Below, one piece after another: positions 40,973-51,287 of a DNA stretch of 64,000 nucleotides. The stretch lies in the NCBI GenBank assembly GCA_964633285.1, contig CAZWGA010000010.1:52177-116176 (forward strand), written 5' to 3'. This stretch comes from 20CM-2-55-15 sp964633285. GTDB taxonomy: Bacteria; Acidobacteriota; Terriglobia; 20CM-2-55-15. The notes under the pieces were generated by a model. That model had not been told where the DNA came from, ran no database searches, and saw nothing but the letters and a program-made list of their open reading frames with translations. Each line of letters opens with the position of its first letter. Within the stretch, counting starts at the first letter, position 1. Position numbers and translations under genes: made by a program.

Positions 40973-41788
40973 TCAGTGCGTCATGGCGTAAATGATGAAG
41001 TTCATGCCAAGCCGGTATGCCTGACCGGTGTACTTCTGCGGATAGCAGCCGAGATCGGCGTATTCCCATGCGTCGCCAAGATCGGAATTATAGGTGACGA
41101 CAACCATCAGGCGGCCATTGTCATCGGAAATGCCATAGACCCGGGGCTCAGTGTCATCGGCGCGCTCCCAGGTTGGACCGCCGTTGCAGCCCGCGTACTG
41201 TCCCGGTATCTGAATGATTTCGTCGATATCGAAGAATGTGTGAAACACGGGATGTGACAACGGCAGAACTTCCATACGCCGTTCCGGCAGCACGCGTCTC
41301 ATTTCATATTCGAAGTTTGCTTTTTCGCGAAGTCCCCAGAAATCGTCGGCATGAATGAAGCCGCCACGCTTGAGGTATTCGCGAAGCCGCAGCACTTCTT
41401 CATCGGTCAATTCCATGCCTCCGGGTTCGACGATATAGGCATACGGATACTTGAAGAGGTCGGGATCCGTGATTCGAATCATGTTGGGATTGGGAAAAAC
41501 CCGCAGATTCGTCAACCGCTGGATGCCGCCCATATATTTACAATCCGCGCCGGGACTGTCCATCGACCAACCCAAACCCTGCGGGGGAAAAAAATTACCG
41601 CCGCCAAATTCCGGACACCGATAATTCTTCGGAACGAAGCGGCCCCACCCTCGCACGCCATTTTCGGAATAGGCCAGCCGTGTGAAGTAATACTCGGGTG
41701 GTTCGTCGGTGGGGGAGTCCGCCAAGGCGATGACCATCAACACGCCAATGATGGGAAGAACTACCAGAACCACGGCAAGCCTTTTCAT
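40973..41788 (-). CDS. DUF4159 domain protein, exported
   Basis: A 271-residue protein with an N-terminal signal or anchor helix (LAVVLVVLPIIGVLMVIALA). The DUF4159 domain follows: YYFTRLAYSENGVRGWGRF, IRITDPDLFKYPYAYIVEPGGMELTDEEV, LREYLKRGGFIHADDFWG and MEVLPLSHPVFHTFFDI. DUF4159 resembles class I glutamine-amidotransferase-like folds and has no known activity; it is common near secreted systems in Acidobacteriota. It lies 71 bases after the giant SBBP gene on the same strand. Confidence 0.8.
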   Translation of the reverse strand: MKRLAVVLVVLPIIGVLMVIALADSPTDEPPEYYFTRLAYSENGVRGWGRFVPKNYRCPEFGGGNFFPPQGLGWSMDSPGADCKYMGGIQRLTNLRVFPNPNMIRITDPDLFKYPYAYIVEPGGMELTDEEVLRLREYLKRGGFIHADDFWGLREKANFEYEMRRVLPERRMEVLPLSHPVFHTFFDIDEIIQIPGQYAGCNGGPTWERADDTEPRVYGISDDNGRLMVVVTYNSDLGDAWEYADLGCYPQKYTGQAYRLGMNFIIYAMTH

Positions 41789-41859
41789 CGTCCCGCATTC
41801 TATCCGATAATCGGCCGCGGATCGCTGCAGTCCCATCGGTCCTGATTTGTCTGAAGCCG

Positions 41860-44800
41860 CTACCAGGACAACGGATTTGACGTTATTCCGGCGACTGTGA
41901 CAGTGACATCGCCGTGTACCGCCGTGTCTGGGATTCGGATCTGTAATTGAGTTTCGCCGGCCGAAAGCACCGTGGCGGTCACCATTCCTCCGGAGGCTGC
42001 GGAAAACTTCACTTCATTGTTGGCAGGAGTGACGATATCGAATCCCGCGCCCTCAAGGACAACGATATCGCCAGGCCCGCCGCCACCCCAGAGGTCCGAC
42101 AATTGAACCGCACAGGACAAGCCGCGAATCGCGATCATTCGGCCATTACTCGTTTGACCGCCAACGATAACCTTCACAGGTCCGCAGATCGCATCATCCG
42201 GCGCCGTTACGGCAAGGTTCTGGGAACTCGCAGCGGTCACTGCAGCCGCCACAGTACCCGCCGCACTCTTGAAGAGCACGGTGTTGTTCATTGGCATTGG
42301 ATCGAAACCGAGGCCGTTCAGCAAAAGAGCAGTTCCCGGCAGAACGTTGAAGAAAGGAGTCAGCGTCGCAAACATCAGCGGTGTAGCCGTGCCGCTCACT
42401 TGCAAAGGGAATACGCGACCGCCGACTGGTACATCGAGACGATAGACCTGGAGGGGACCGCTCACGGCGTTTGCAGGAACGCTCACAGTCAAACTGGTCG
42501 CTGAGACCTGATTCGGAGCGACACGGACAGTGGCGCCGTCGCTGGTCCTGAACAGCACCACATTGTCCGGCGCATTCGCTCCGAATCCGGTTCCCGTGAT
42601 TGTCAGGTCGCTTCCCGCGGACGCGGGTGAAGGGGAGACGGAACTGATCGCGGGAATTGTCATGTTTGGGTTCGCTCGCCCCACGAACAGCGCGAGCGTC
42701 AATGCGTCTCCTATATTGACTCCACCGTTTAAATTGATGTCACCGGTGGCCGGCACCAGCGGTGGATTCCTGATGCCTCCGGCAGTCAAGGCGAGCACGA
42801 GTGCATCGCCGATGTTGACCGTTCGGCTTCCATTAATATCGCCGCGTTCGATCATCTGCAAAGGTACAGCATTCGAAACAAACGGGCCCGGATCGGTCAC
42901 TTTGACATCCTGCGATCCTGCGGACAACGCCGCAGTGGATACGAGCGCCGTTAGCTGTGAGTCGCTGATTCTTGTGGTTGTCAGATTATTTCCCGCGACC
43001 GATACAACAGCGCCCGGCACAAAGTTTGCTCCGTTGACTGTCAAGGTGAACGGCGCGCCAAAAATCGGTGCCGATGCCTGGCTGAGTCCCGAAGGATTGG
43101 CATTCAGCGCGTTGATCGCCGGACCGACAAAAAGACTCAACGTGTACTCACCGGTTTGGGCGGGCAATGTGGAAGTCGTGGCTTCCGCGAAGTATGTTCC
43201 CGCATTGAGCGTTGCGTGAATACGAGCGTTGGAATTCCCGCCGCTGTCATCGTCTTCGGCGATTACTGTTCCATCACTGGATATCAGATATGCGTAGGCA
43301 TCAAATACCGTGGATTGTTCTATGAGTGTTACATCCTGGGAACTACTTAATGTGAACTGGTAACGGTCGGCATAGCGGCCGGGACGCAGAGCGGACTGTG
43401 CACTCGCGGACGTAAACGACCGCGTGATCGGAGTTCCGGAAGAAATCACGCCTGGATTGGCCACGGTGAAACCTGTGAACGGCTGCGATGTGCCTGCCGA
43501 CGTTGTAACAGTGACTGTCCGCACACCCGCAGATGCCGAAGTCGCAACGGCGATTGAGACTTGAATATTTGTGGGCGTGCTGTTGGACACCACGTCAGCT
43601 GTGACGCCGCCGGTGCCGCTGAATGTCACGGCCGCGGCGCCGGACAGATCTGCACCCGTCAATGTTGCTATTCTTACGAGGCCTCTTACACCCGACGCCG
43701 GAGCGATCGAGGTAATTGCAGGAACCACAACCCGGAAAGCATTGTTCGGCGGCGACGTTCCAGCGGACGCCGTGACGGTAATTGCGCGAACTCCTGCCGC
43801 GGCGGTTGAGGAAATCGAAATCGACACCGGAAGACTGAAGTCGGTGCCGCCCCCAAGAACGACTCCCGTTACGCCCGTGCCGCTGAAGTTGACTGCGGTG
43901 GCGCCGGACAGGTTCGATCCTTGTATGGTTGCGTTGAAAGTTGTACTGCGCCCGCCGACTGAAGGCGTAATCGACAGGATCCCTGGAATAGAGTTGTCGG
44001 AGATTTTCGCGATGAATTCATCATACGAACCCTGAGTCATTGATTGGAACGGATTGACCGTGGGTAGAACATCCGGGCTTGTCACGCCGGCAATGTAGGC
44101 ATTACCCGAAGCATCGACTGCGATCGTATTCACACCATTCGCAAAGTAAGTGGAGTACAGCAAGGTAGACCCAGAAGTATCGACTTTCGTTACGAAGCCG
44201 TTTCCGCCGGTTTGAATCGGATTCACGATTGGAAAATTGGTCGAGCCGGTGTGGCCTGCAACGTACGCGTTTCCGAACGCGTCTACAGCGATGCTGTTTC
44301 CCTGCTCATCCCGGTCGCCTCCGAGGTAAGTCGAATAAACCAACGCGAACCCTCCCGCGTTAAGCACGGTCACAAAAGCGTCTGAACTGCCCCCGCCGTT
44401 GGCAATCTGCAGCGGATTCTTTGTGGGAAAGTTGATCGAGGATGTGGAGCCCGTCACATACGCATTTCCGGACGTATCGACCGCTAGGCCAAAGCACTGG
44501 TCGTATCCGGAGCCGCCGAGATACGTGGAGTAGATCAACGCGCCTTGTGAATCCAGCTTCGCCACGAAAGCATCGCTCATGCCGCCGTTGGAGTATTGAA
44601 ATGGATTCTGGACGGGCAAATTTGTCGAATATGTGGTGCCCGCGATGTACACATTTCCTGCGCCATCGACAGTGATATCACGACCTTCCTCGATCCCGTT
44701 GCCTCCGAAGTAAGTCGAAAACAACAACGCGGAACCCGTTCCATTCAGCTTGACGACGAAAACATCATCGCTTCCAGCGTTGGCCGGCTGCATGGCATTT

Positions 44801-46077
44801 GCCGTTGGAAAATCGATTGAGGAAGTACCACCGACGATGTAGGCGTTTCCTATCGAGTCCGCAGCGATCTCATCACCGTAGTCGTAAGCGGAACCGCCAA
44901 GATACGTCGAGTAGACCAATGCCGAGCCGGACGCATTCAGTTTCATCACGAAGGCATCACGAGGTCCGGCAAGAGCCGGTTGAAGTGCGTTTACGACTGG
45001 AAGATTGGTCGAAAGAGTCTGGCCTGTCACATAGACATTTCTCGCCGGATCGATGGCTATACCGAAGGCGAAGTCATCACCGGTTCCTCCCAGATACGTG
45101 GAATAAATCAATGCCGAGCCGGATGCATTCAACTTGGAAACGACGATATCTTCGTCGTCGCGATTGTGCGTTTGCAGCGGATTTGCTGTGGGAAATTCCC
45201 TCGAAAACGTATGGCCCGCCACATACATATTGCCGTCGGAGTCTACTGCGATACTGGCGGCGCCATCCGCCGCTTTGCCGCCGAGGTAAGTCGAATAGAC
45301 CAACACAGGATCAATCACCAAAGGCTGCCGCACGTCATAGTCGCCAAGCTTGAAACTCACCTCGCGGCTCTCAAGCAACACGAACTCTGCCGAGATTTGC
45401 CGTTTCCGGCCGCGCACCATTTGATAAGCCACTGGTTTGTGCAACCGTATCTCTTCGTCACCTTCTTTGAGGACAAGATCGCCGTGAGGATCCAGCAGAA
45501 TTTGCGAGGTTCCTTCAAAGGCCAGGTGAATGGCGCTTGAATCGGCGCGCGGAGCAAGAACGAAATCGTATTCGAGTTCACGGCCGTTGCCGTAATACAA
45601 CAAGTCCACTCCCGGATAGACGCGGCTAAATCGGACCTTTGCATATGTCGGAACGTTCGTGCGCCATTTCGAAGGATCGTTGCCGATGAAATAATTCGTC
45701 TTCCCCGCTAACTCTTCCACACCCCCGGCAACGGCCCCACGGCTGCCCCCTCTCAACTGCATGCGCACGACAGATGGGGATCGGGCGTCTCCATCTCTTT
45801 TTTTAAGAACGAGCGCAGCTTCGGTTGATTTCAGGAAGAGGCCATACCCCGGTCCCCGCGAAACAAACCCAGCGGACTCGCCGCCCGCTGCCGCCCTTGG
45901 TTCAAAACTGAGTGGGATTCTTCCTAACGCATCATCCAATCGAGCATCGGTGTGCGCAAGACGGAAGGGCACCCGGGGAATCGACTCGGGGGCGATGCCA
46001 TGGCCAGAGAGAACGCCAATCGCCGTCACAAGGAACGCAACAGCTCGATGCCGAGCGGCGCGTAAACCAGATTTCAT
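41860..46077 (-). CDS. Giant secreted SBBP/TIG/PPC/dockerin-like protein (1405 aa)
   Basis: An exported multidomain protein. After a signal peptide and a DUF7948-like domain (about residues 40-255, with NYFIGNDPSKWRTNVPTYAKV), seven SBBP beta-propeller repeats run to about residue 660, each with the YSTYLGG hallmark (LVYSTYLGG, LLFSTYFGG, LIYSTYLGG and similar). Two IPT/TIG modules follow. A PPC domain comes next (GRYADRYQFTLSSSQDVTL). Two dockerin-like repeats (GDINGSRTVNIGDAL and GDINLNGGVNIGDAL) precede further TIG-like modules. The role is probably surface binding. Its ATG overlaps the stop of the molybdenum hydroxylase gene as ATGA. Confidence 0.88.
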   Translation of the reverse strand: MKSGLRAARHRAVAFLVTAIGVLSGHGIAPESIPRVPFRLAHTDARLDDALGRIPLSFEPRAAAGGESAGFVSRGPGYGLFLKSTEAALVLKKRDGDARSPSVVRMQLRGGSRGAVAGGVEELAGKTNYFIGNDPSKWRTNVPTYAKVRFSRVYPGVDLLYYGNGRELEYDFVLAPRADSSAIHLAFEGTSQILLDPHGDLVLKEGDEEIRLHKPVAYQMVRGRKRQISAEFVLLESREVSFKLGDYDVRQPLVIDPVLVYSTYLGGKAADGAASIAVDSDGNMYVAGHTFSREFPTANPLQTHNRDDEDIVVSKLNASGSALIYSTYLGGTGDDFAFGIAIDPARNVYVTGQTLSTNLPVVNALQPALAGPRDAFVMKLNASGSALVYSTYLGGSAYDYGDEIAADSIGNAYIVGGTSSIDFPTANAMQPANAGSDDVFVVKLNGTGSALLFSTYFGGNGIEEGRDITVDGAGNVYIAGTTYSTNLPVQNPFQYSNGGMSDAFVAKLDSQGALIYSTYLGGSGYDQCFGLAVDTSGNAYVTGSTSSINFPTKNPLQIANGGGSSDAFVTVLNAGGFALVYSTYLGGDRDEQGNSIAVDAFGNAYVAGHTGSTNFPIVNPIQTGGNGFVTKVDTSGSTLLYSTYFANGVNTIAVDASGNAYIAGVTSPDVLPTVNPFQSMTQGSYDEFIAKISDNSIPGILSITPSVGGRSTTFNATIQGSNLSGATAVNFSGTGVTGVVLGGGTDFSLPVSISISSTAAAGVRAITVTASAGTSPPNNAFRVVVPAITSIAPASGVRGLVRIATLTGADLSGAAAVTFSGTGGVTADVVSNSTPTNIQVSIAVATSASAGVRTVTVTTSAGTSQPFTGFTVANPGVISSGTPITRSFTSASAQSALRPGRYADRYQFTLSSSQDVTLIEQSTVFDAYAYLISSDGTVIAEDDDSGGNSNARIHATLNAGTYFAEATTSTLPAQTGEYTLSLFVGPAINALNANPSGLSQASAPIFGAPFTLTVNGANFVPGAVVSVAGNNLTTTRISDSQLTALVSTAALSAGSQDVKVTDPGPFVSNAVPLQMIERGDINGSRTVNIGDALVLALTAGGIRNPPLVPATGDINLNGGVNIGDALTLALFVGRANPNMTIPAISSVSPSPASAGSDLTITGTGFGANAPDNVVLFRTSDGATVRVAPNQVSATSLTVSVPANAVSGPLQVYRLDVPVGGRVFPLQVSGTATPLMFATLTPFFNVLPGTALLLNGLGFDPMPMNNTVLFKSAAGTVAAAVTAASSQNLAVTAPDDAICGPVKVIVGGQTSNGRMIAIRGLSCAVQLSDLWGGGGPGDIVVLEGAGFDIVTPANNEVKFSAASGGMVTATVLSAGETQLQIRIPDTAVHGDVTVTVAGITSNPLSW

Positions 46078-48272
46078 TTCAAGGCGGCCAACACTCTTGC
46101 GGGCGTCATCGGAAACCGGTTCATCCTTACACCTGTTGCATCAAAAAACGCATTCGCAATCGCGGCGGCAGCGGCTGCCATCACTTCTTCGCCCGCGCCT
46201 GTCGATCGTTCATTCATTCGCTGCACCACAATCGGTGTGACCTCGGGACATTCCTCAAAGCGCAGGATCGGATAACTGTTCCAATCCAGGCTCGTGACAT
46301 TGGTGGTATTGAACGTCACTTCTTCTTTCAGCATCCGGCTGACTGTCTGAACCAGTTGTCCGCTGATCTGGTTCTCGACATTTCCCGGATTGACAACCAA
46401 TCCTGCATCGATCGCGCCATAAAGATGCTTCACAACAATCCGTCCCGTATCTTTGTGAACTTCGATTTCCGCAACCGCGCCTCCATAGGATGCCAGATGC
46501 GTTCCCACGCCGATTCCGCGCCCCACAACGAGCGTGGCGTTCGACAAATTTGAAGCTGCGCGGCGCGGACTCCAGTTTGCCGCCCGAGCGGCGGCGTTGA
46601 GAACTCCCAGCCAGCGCTCATCTTTGATGTTGCGCTGTCGAAAGACGTACGGATCCTGTCCCGATAAAAACGCAAGTTGATCGATGGCCTGTTCCGATGC
46701 AAATGAAAAAGCCAGATCGAGAGGCGAGCGAAGCCACGCTCCTTTGAGGTAAGGCAGCCCGTTCACGCGATGATTCACGAGCTTCAGATTGGGAATGTCA
46801 TACATCGATCCCAAAGTAAGCGGATTGATTCCCTGCGCCCCGACGCCGGGACGCTCCGCGGGCTGCGCGCCCGTGAGCTGTTCGGACGTTTCCGTGGTAA
46901 TCCAGCTATGCTGCCAGCCGTGATATTCGTATCCGACGATCCGGCCATCGGCATCTGCAGCCGCCCGTACTTCTCCGGCATGCGCGGGTCCGTAGTTATC
47001 CCAACCGTGCTCATCCCATCGCATGAACTGAACGCGTACCGGTTTGCCCGCGGCTTGCGACAGAATTGCAGCGGACTGCGCGGCGTCATCGTGACAACTG
47101 TGACCATAGGTACCGGCGCCTTCGAAGTAACGCACGCGCACCTGGGTGGGTGTCAGCTTCAGAACGCGGGCGAGGTTCGTCCGCAGGCCATAGATATCCT
47201 GAGTGGAGCAGATCACGATGGCGGCCGAGGACGTGACGTCGGCAATCGCGCAATTCGGCCCAAATGGGGCGTGCGCCTGATAAGGCGCGTGGCAGGTTTG
47301 TGAAACCACGTGTTTGGCTTCGCCCAAGGCCTTCGATACATCCCCGCGCTCCCGGACAACCGTCGCGGGTGCGTCGCTGGAGCGCATGCTTTCGTAGAGC
47401 GCGTCGCTGCCCGGCAAGCTGGGCGTGGTATCCCACGTCACTTTCAGATCGCGAGCTGCACGAACCGCATCCCATTCCTTCTCCGCAACAACGCCTATAA
47501 AGTCGCCGCGCCGCACGACACGCGCACCCGGGATGCTGCGAATCGAAGTTTCATCCACGTTCACGATCTTCGCGCCGGCGCCGTACGCGCTCTGCCCACG
47601 CGGCCGGACAACGCGGCCATGCAGCATTCCATCCCTCTTGATGTTCTGCATGTAGAAATAGCTGCCGCTGACTTTTTCCGGGACGTCTTTTCGCGCGGGA
47701 GAGGATCCGATGATTTTATATTCCGAAACCGGTTTCACGGGACCGGAGCCCGTAAAAGAAATGTTGAAGCGCTTGTCACCGATCAGTTCCCCGTACGTGA
47801 CGGAACGATTCGGGCTGTCTTTCACGGAGACCACGCCTTTCGATACCGTGAGGCGCTCAACGGGCGCGTCGAGTTTCTTCGACGCCATTTGAAGAAGAGC
47901 AAGGCGCGCTTCAGCAGCAGCGGCCCGAACCTGCGGACCGCCTCTTGCAACAGAAGCGCTCGAATAGGTGCCGCCCTGATTCGGCGTCAGGGTCGTGTCG
48001 AGGTGCGTCGATTTCACCTGGCTCATGTCGAGATCCAGTTCTTCAGCGGCGATCTGAAGCAACGCCGTCGAAGCTCCCTGCCCGAGTTCCGCGAAACCAA
48101 TGTGAACTTCAGCCGTGTTATCAGACAGGATGGAGAACCAGGTGTCGATAAGCCGCGCATCGGGCGTGCCCGCCTGCGCGGGCGCAATCTGACCGGTCAG
48201 CGTCTGCCGCAGGCTCAATCCGATCACCAGCGCGCCACCACTGGTCTTGAGAAAGTCGCGGCGCGTACTCAT
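46074..48272 (-). CDS. Molybdenum hydroxylase large subunit (IorB/xanthine dehydrogenase type), Tat-exported
   Basis: A 732-residue subunit of the xanthine oxidase family. The N-terminus MSTRRDFLKTSGGALVIGLSL is a twin-arginine signal. Molybdopterin-domain features include VHIGFAELGQGASTALLQIAAEELDLD (near residue 70), TPNQGGTYSSASVARGG, GRVVRPRGQSAYGAG, FEGAGTYGHSCHDDAAQSAAI and GAWLRSPLDLAFSFASEQAIDQL. The layout is that of isoquinoline 1-oxidoreductase beta. The catalytic Glu should lie in the C-terminal GAGEEVMAAAAAAIANA region. The substrate is unknown. It overlaps the small subunit gene by four bases. Confidence 0.9.
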   Translation of the reverse strand: MSTRRDFLKTSGGALVIGLSLRQTLTGQIAPAQAGTPDARLIDTWFSILSDNTAEVHIGFAELGQGASTALLQIAAEELDLDMSQVKSTHLDTTLTPNQGGTYSSASVARGGPQVRAAAAEARLALLQMASKKLDAPVERLTVSKGVVSVKDSPNRSVTYGELIGDKRFNISFTGSGPVKPVSEYKIIGSSPARKDVPEKVSGSYFYMQNIKRDGMLHGRVVRPRGQSAYGAGAKIVNVDETSIRSIPGARVVRRGDFIGVVAEKEWDAVRAARDLKVTWDTTPSLPGSDALYESMRSSDAPATVVRERGDVSKALGEAKHVVSQTCHAPYQAHAPFGPNCAIADVTSSAAIVICSTQDIYGLRTNLARVLKLTPTQVRVRYFEGAGTYGHSCHDDAAQSAAILSQAAGKPVRVQFMRWDEHGWDNYGPAHAGEVRAAADADGRIVGYEYHGWQHSWITTETSEQLTGAQPAERPGVGAQGINPLTLGSMYDIPNLKLVNHRVNGLPYLKGAWLRSPLDLAFSFASEQAIDQLAFLSGQDPYVFRQRNIKDERWLGVLNAAARAANWSPRRAASNLSNATLVVGRGIGVGTHLASYGGAVAEIEVHKDTGRIVVKHLYGAIDAGLVVNPGNVENQISGQLVQTVSRMLKEEVTFNTTNVTSLDWNSYPILRFEECPEVTPIVVQRMNERSTGAGEEVMAAAAAAIANAFFDATGVRMNRFPMTPARVLAALK

Positions 48273-48775
48273 TTCGGCACCGCCTTCATCGCGCGCGATG
48301 CGCGCTGAATCGCTTTGATGATCCGTGGATACGTTCCGCAGCGGCAGAGATGTCCGTTCATCGCCCTGCGGATTTCCGTTTCACCGGGCGACGCATTCTT
48401 CGATAGAAGGTCCGAGGCCTTCACGATCATGCCGTTGAAACAGTATCCGCACTGCACGGCCTGCTCTTCGATCATTGCCTGCTGCACCGGATGCAGCGGC
48501 GGCGGAAAGTTGAGTTTTTTCTGCGATGCGTACCATGCAGGCAGGCCTTCCAGTGTTGTTACCGGCTTGCCTTCAACCGCGGAAACCGGAGTCATGCAGG
48601 AGCGTTTCTCGACGCCATCGATAAGAACAGAACACGAGCCGCATTGCCCGAGTCCGCATCCGAAACGCGGGCCATGTAAATCCAGTTCGTTTGAAAGCAG
48701 GTAGAGCAGAGGCGTATCCGGCGCGGCTTCCAGGGTGACGGCACGATCGTTGACTCTGAATTTATGTAGCGCCAT
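48269..48775 (-). CDS. Molybdenum hydroxylase [2Fe-2S] small subunit (IorA type)
   Basis: A 168-residue ferredoxin-like subunit. The plant-type cluster is RFGCGLGQCGSCSVLIDG followed by RSCMTPVS; the second all-helical cluster is QCGYCFNGMIV and HLCRCGTYPRI. It carries electrons from the molybdenum site. No FAD subunit is encoded, which fits the IorAB two-subunit type where a cytochrome or membrane acceptor takes electrons. The gene begins 11 bases after the S9 peptidase stop. Confidence 0.93.
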   Translation of the reverse strand: MALHKFRVNDRAVTLEAAPDTPLLYLLSNELDLHGPRFGCGLGQCGSCSVLIDGVEKRSCMTPVSAVEGKPVTTLEGLPAWYASQKKLNFPPPLHPVQQAMIEEQAVQCGYCFNGMIVKASDLLSKNASPGETEIRRAMNGHLCRCGTYPRIIKAIQRASRAMKAVPK

Positions 48776-48786
48776 TTGTTGCTGTG

Positions 48787-51177
48787 TTACTGGACGTCCT
48801 TCAGATATCTCTCACCCCAGGAAAGCATCTCATACAGAACGTGCTCGATCGTTTCCTTCGCCTGATAACCATGCGCTTCGGCCGGCAGCATGACCAGACG
48901 CGCCGTGGCGCCGTTGCCGCGAAGAGCCTGATACAGGCGTTCGGACTGAATTGGAAACGTTCCGTTGTTGTCGTCGGCTTCACCGTGGATCAGGAGAATG
49001 GGACTTTTGATTTTGTCGGCATACATGAATGGCGACATCTGCAGGTACGTCTCCGGCGCTTCCCACAATGTTCGTTCTTCGCTTTGGAAACCGAAAGGCG
49101 TCAGAGTGCGATTGTAGGCGCCGCTTCGCGCGATACCGGCTCGAAAGAGGTTCGAATGAGCCAGAAGATTCGCGGTCATAAACGCGCCATAACTGTGGCC
49201 CGCGACGCCAACGCGTTTCGGATCCGTGACACCCATTTCAGCAGCTTTGTCGATGGCGGCTTTGGCGTCCATCACGATCTGCTGAATGTAAGTATCGTTG
49301 ACCACGTTGAGTGCGCCCACGACCGGCATGGCCGCGTTATCCAAAACGGCATAGCCCTGGAGCGCAAAAAACAATTCCGAGGCTCCCGAGACCGAGGTGA
49401 ACCGCGATGGCGATCCGCTGACCTGCGATGCAGTCTCCGCGTCATTGTACTCGTACGGATATGCCCAGATCAGTGTGGGAAGGCGCGTGCCTTCCTTGTA
49501 ATCCGGCGGAAGATAGAGCGTGAACGACAACTGCACGCCATCGGGGCGTTTGTAAGTCACGAGCTGCTTCCGGACCTTCCTCAGTATCGATGCAGGATCC
49601 GTGTACTTCGTGAATGCCTGCGCCGGGCCCGACCGGGAATGCACAAAATAATTCGGCGGATCGACGGTGGTTTCATGACGCGTCATAAACTGCGAGGCAT
49701 CTTCGCTCAGCAGTCCGGCAAAAACTTCATATGTTCCGGGCGCACTGCGGAACAGACGTTCGGGCTGCGCGGTTCGAAGATTGAACCGGTCGAAGAATGG
49801 AAGATCACCCTGCGGTGAAGCGCCTTCGCCCTGCAGATAAATCCAGTCGCCATTTTGAACGATCACTCGCTGTCCCGTCGGCGTCGTGCGCGTCACCGGC
49901 GTGCCCGGATCACGATACTTGTCCTGAGTGTCCCGATTCCAGATTTCTCTGGCGGCTCCGGGATTATCGATATTGACCAGGAATGAGCGCGTCCGTTTTT
50001 TCTGCCGGTCGGTCTCGGTAATCAAAGCCAGGCGATCTTTCTCAATCCAGGCGATGCTGGACATTCGTTGTTCGGTCTTGAACAACTCTGCGGGAGCACC
50101 GGTAAAAGGCGCTTTCAATGTAACGATCTTGTCCCGGGATGGAACGCGCTTCGCAGGATTTCCGTCATCGAGCGCTTCGGCCCAGACCAGCGTCGAAGGT
50201 TCCGACGGCTGCCATTGAACGCCGCGAGGACCCGTCCTCACACCGCCAATCGGAACCTTGTCGGCAATCGGCAGGTCTGCAACCTTATAAACAGGTTTCC
50301 CTGTCGCATCCCACACTTCGATCAGCCGCGGAAACTGCTGCGCGGGTTGTAAATAGGAATAAGGGCGATGGAGCATGGACGCGATGATGAACTTGCCATC
50401 CGGAGAAGCGTCGGTGTTCACGAAGATCGCCGGTTTCCCGATAGCGGTGACCTTGTCGCCATTCAGGTCGACAGACGCAAGTTGTGAAGTCGTGTAGTAA
50501 TCCCAGAGCTTCTCATCGTGCGGCGTTTGCAGCATGTCCTCGTAGGTCCGCGTGGGGCCGGCGTTGCCGGAAGTCTCCTGAACATTCGGCCCCGGCGGAA
50601 CCGGCGGCGCTACCGGCGGCTTGCCTCTGCCCGCGGGCACAAGCTGGACAAGCAGTGTGTGGTTTCCTGTCCAGCTCAGGGCATCGCCGTACGCAGCATT
50701 AATAGTGACGCCGGAAATTTTCCGAATCCTGGCCGTTGCCGCATCGCCGGTCCAGAGCTCGATGCCGCTCGCTGTCGTATTGGTGAATGCAAACTGCTTT
50801 CCATCGGTATTCCACTGTGGCCGCGAAGGCTTCGCATTCGCGGGAAGCGCAACTTTCACTTCGGATCCGTCGGAGATCTTTTTTACGGTGATTGAAACGA
50901 CGTATTGCGCGCGGTGCGGACCATTCGTCGCCGGATTGATTCGCTGACCGGCCAGCCGGAGCATCGGTGCGGCAACATCAGCAATAGGTGGATAGCGCTG
51001 CGGAACGGTGAGCAGCACAAAATCCTTCGATGGACTGATCGTCGCATCTGGAGGCAGGGGCGCGTTCAAAACATCGAGCACGGCCTGCGGGGGTTTTTTG
51101 TAAGTCTCCTCGGCGGCGACGGGGACGGCGAGAATAGATATCGATATCAAAGTAAGGATTCGTTTCATCATAGGCAC
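48787..51177 (-). CDS. S9 family prolyl-oligopeptidase-like peptidase, exported
   Basis: A 796-residue protein with a signal peptide (RILTLISISILAVPVAA). The propeller half is followed by an alpha/beta-hydrolase with Ser662 in AGHSYGAFMTANLL, Asp735 or Asp736 in HGEADDNNG and His769 in EAHGYQ, so the triad is intact. SPSRFTSVSGAS and YAVLDNAAMPVVG support this branch (similar to secreted acidobacterial glutamyl or dipeptidyl peptidases). GTG at 51177 has AGGAGG seven bases upstream; ATG six or nine bases later is possible. It heads the operon with the molybdenum hydroxylase. Confidence 0.9.
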   Translation of the reverse strand: MPMMKRILTLISISILAVPVAAEETYKKPPQAVLDVLNAPLPPDATISPSKDFVLLTVPQRYPPIADVAAPMLRLAGQRINPATNGPHRAQYVVSITVKKISDGSEVKVALPANAKPSRPQWNTDGKQFAFTNTTASGIELWTGDAATARIRKISGVTINAAYGDALSWTGNHTLLVQLVPAGRGKPPVAPPVPPGPNVQETSGNAGPTRTYEDMLQTPHDEKLWDYYTTSQLASVDLNGDKVTAIGKPAIFVNTDASPDGKFIIASMLHRPYSYLQPAQQFPRLIEVWDATGKPVYKVADLPIADKVPIGGVRTGPRGVQWQPSEPSTLVWAEALDDGNPAKRVPSRDKIVTLKAPFTGAPAELFKTEQRMSSIAWIEKDRLALITETDRQKKRTRSFLVNIDNPGAAREIWNRDTQDKYRDPGTPVTRTTPTGQRVIVQNGDWIYLQGEGASPQGDLPFFDRFNLRTAQPERLFRSAPGTYEVFAGLLSEDASQFMTRHETTVDPPNYFVHSRSGPAQAFTKYTDPASILRKVRKQLVTYKRPDGVQLSFTLYLPPDYKEGTRLPTLIWAYPYEYNDAETASQVSGSPSRFTSVSGASELFFALQGYAVLDNAAMPVVGALNVVNDTYIQQIVMDAKAAIDKAAEMGVTDPKRVGVAGHSYGAFMTANLLAHSNLFRAGIARSGAYNRTLTPFGFQSEERTLWEAPETYLQMSPFMYADKIKSPILLIHGEADDNNGTFPIQSERLYQALRGNGATARLVMLPAEAHGYQAKETIEHVLYEMLSWGERYLKDVQ

Positions 51178-51287
51178 CGATATTCCTCCTCACACGTGGT
51201 GCTGTCAAGAACACTAATGCCAATCGCGGCCCCCGTGGCATAATGTGCGCGGGCGTTTTCCTCAATTACAATTTTGTGGGTGAATCC

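Noticed and set aside
47310..48308. 332-residue forward frame opposite the molybdenum hydroxylase gene
   Set aside because: Antisense shadow with no recognisable product.
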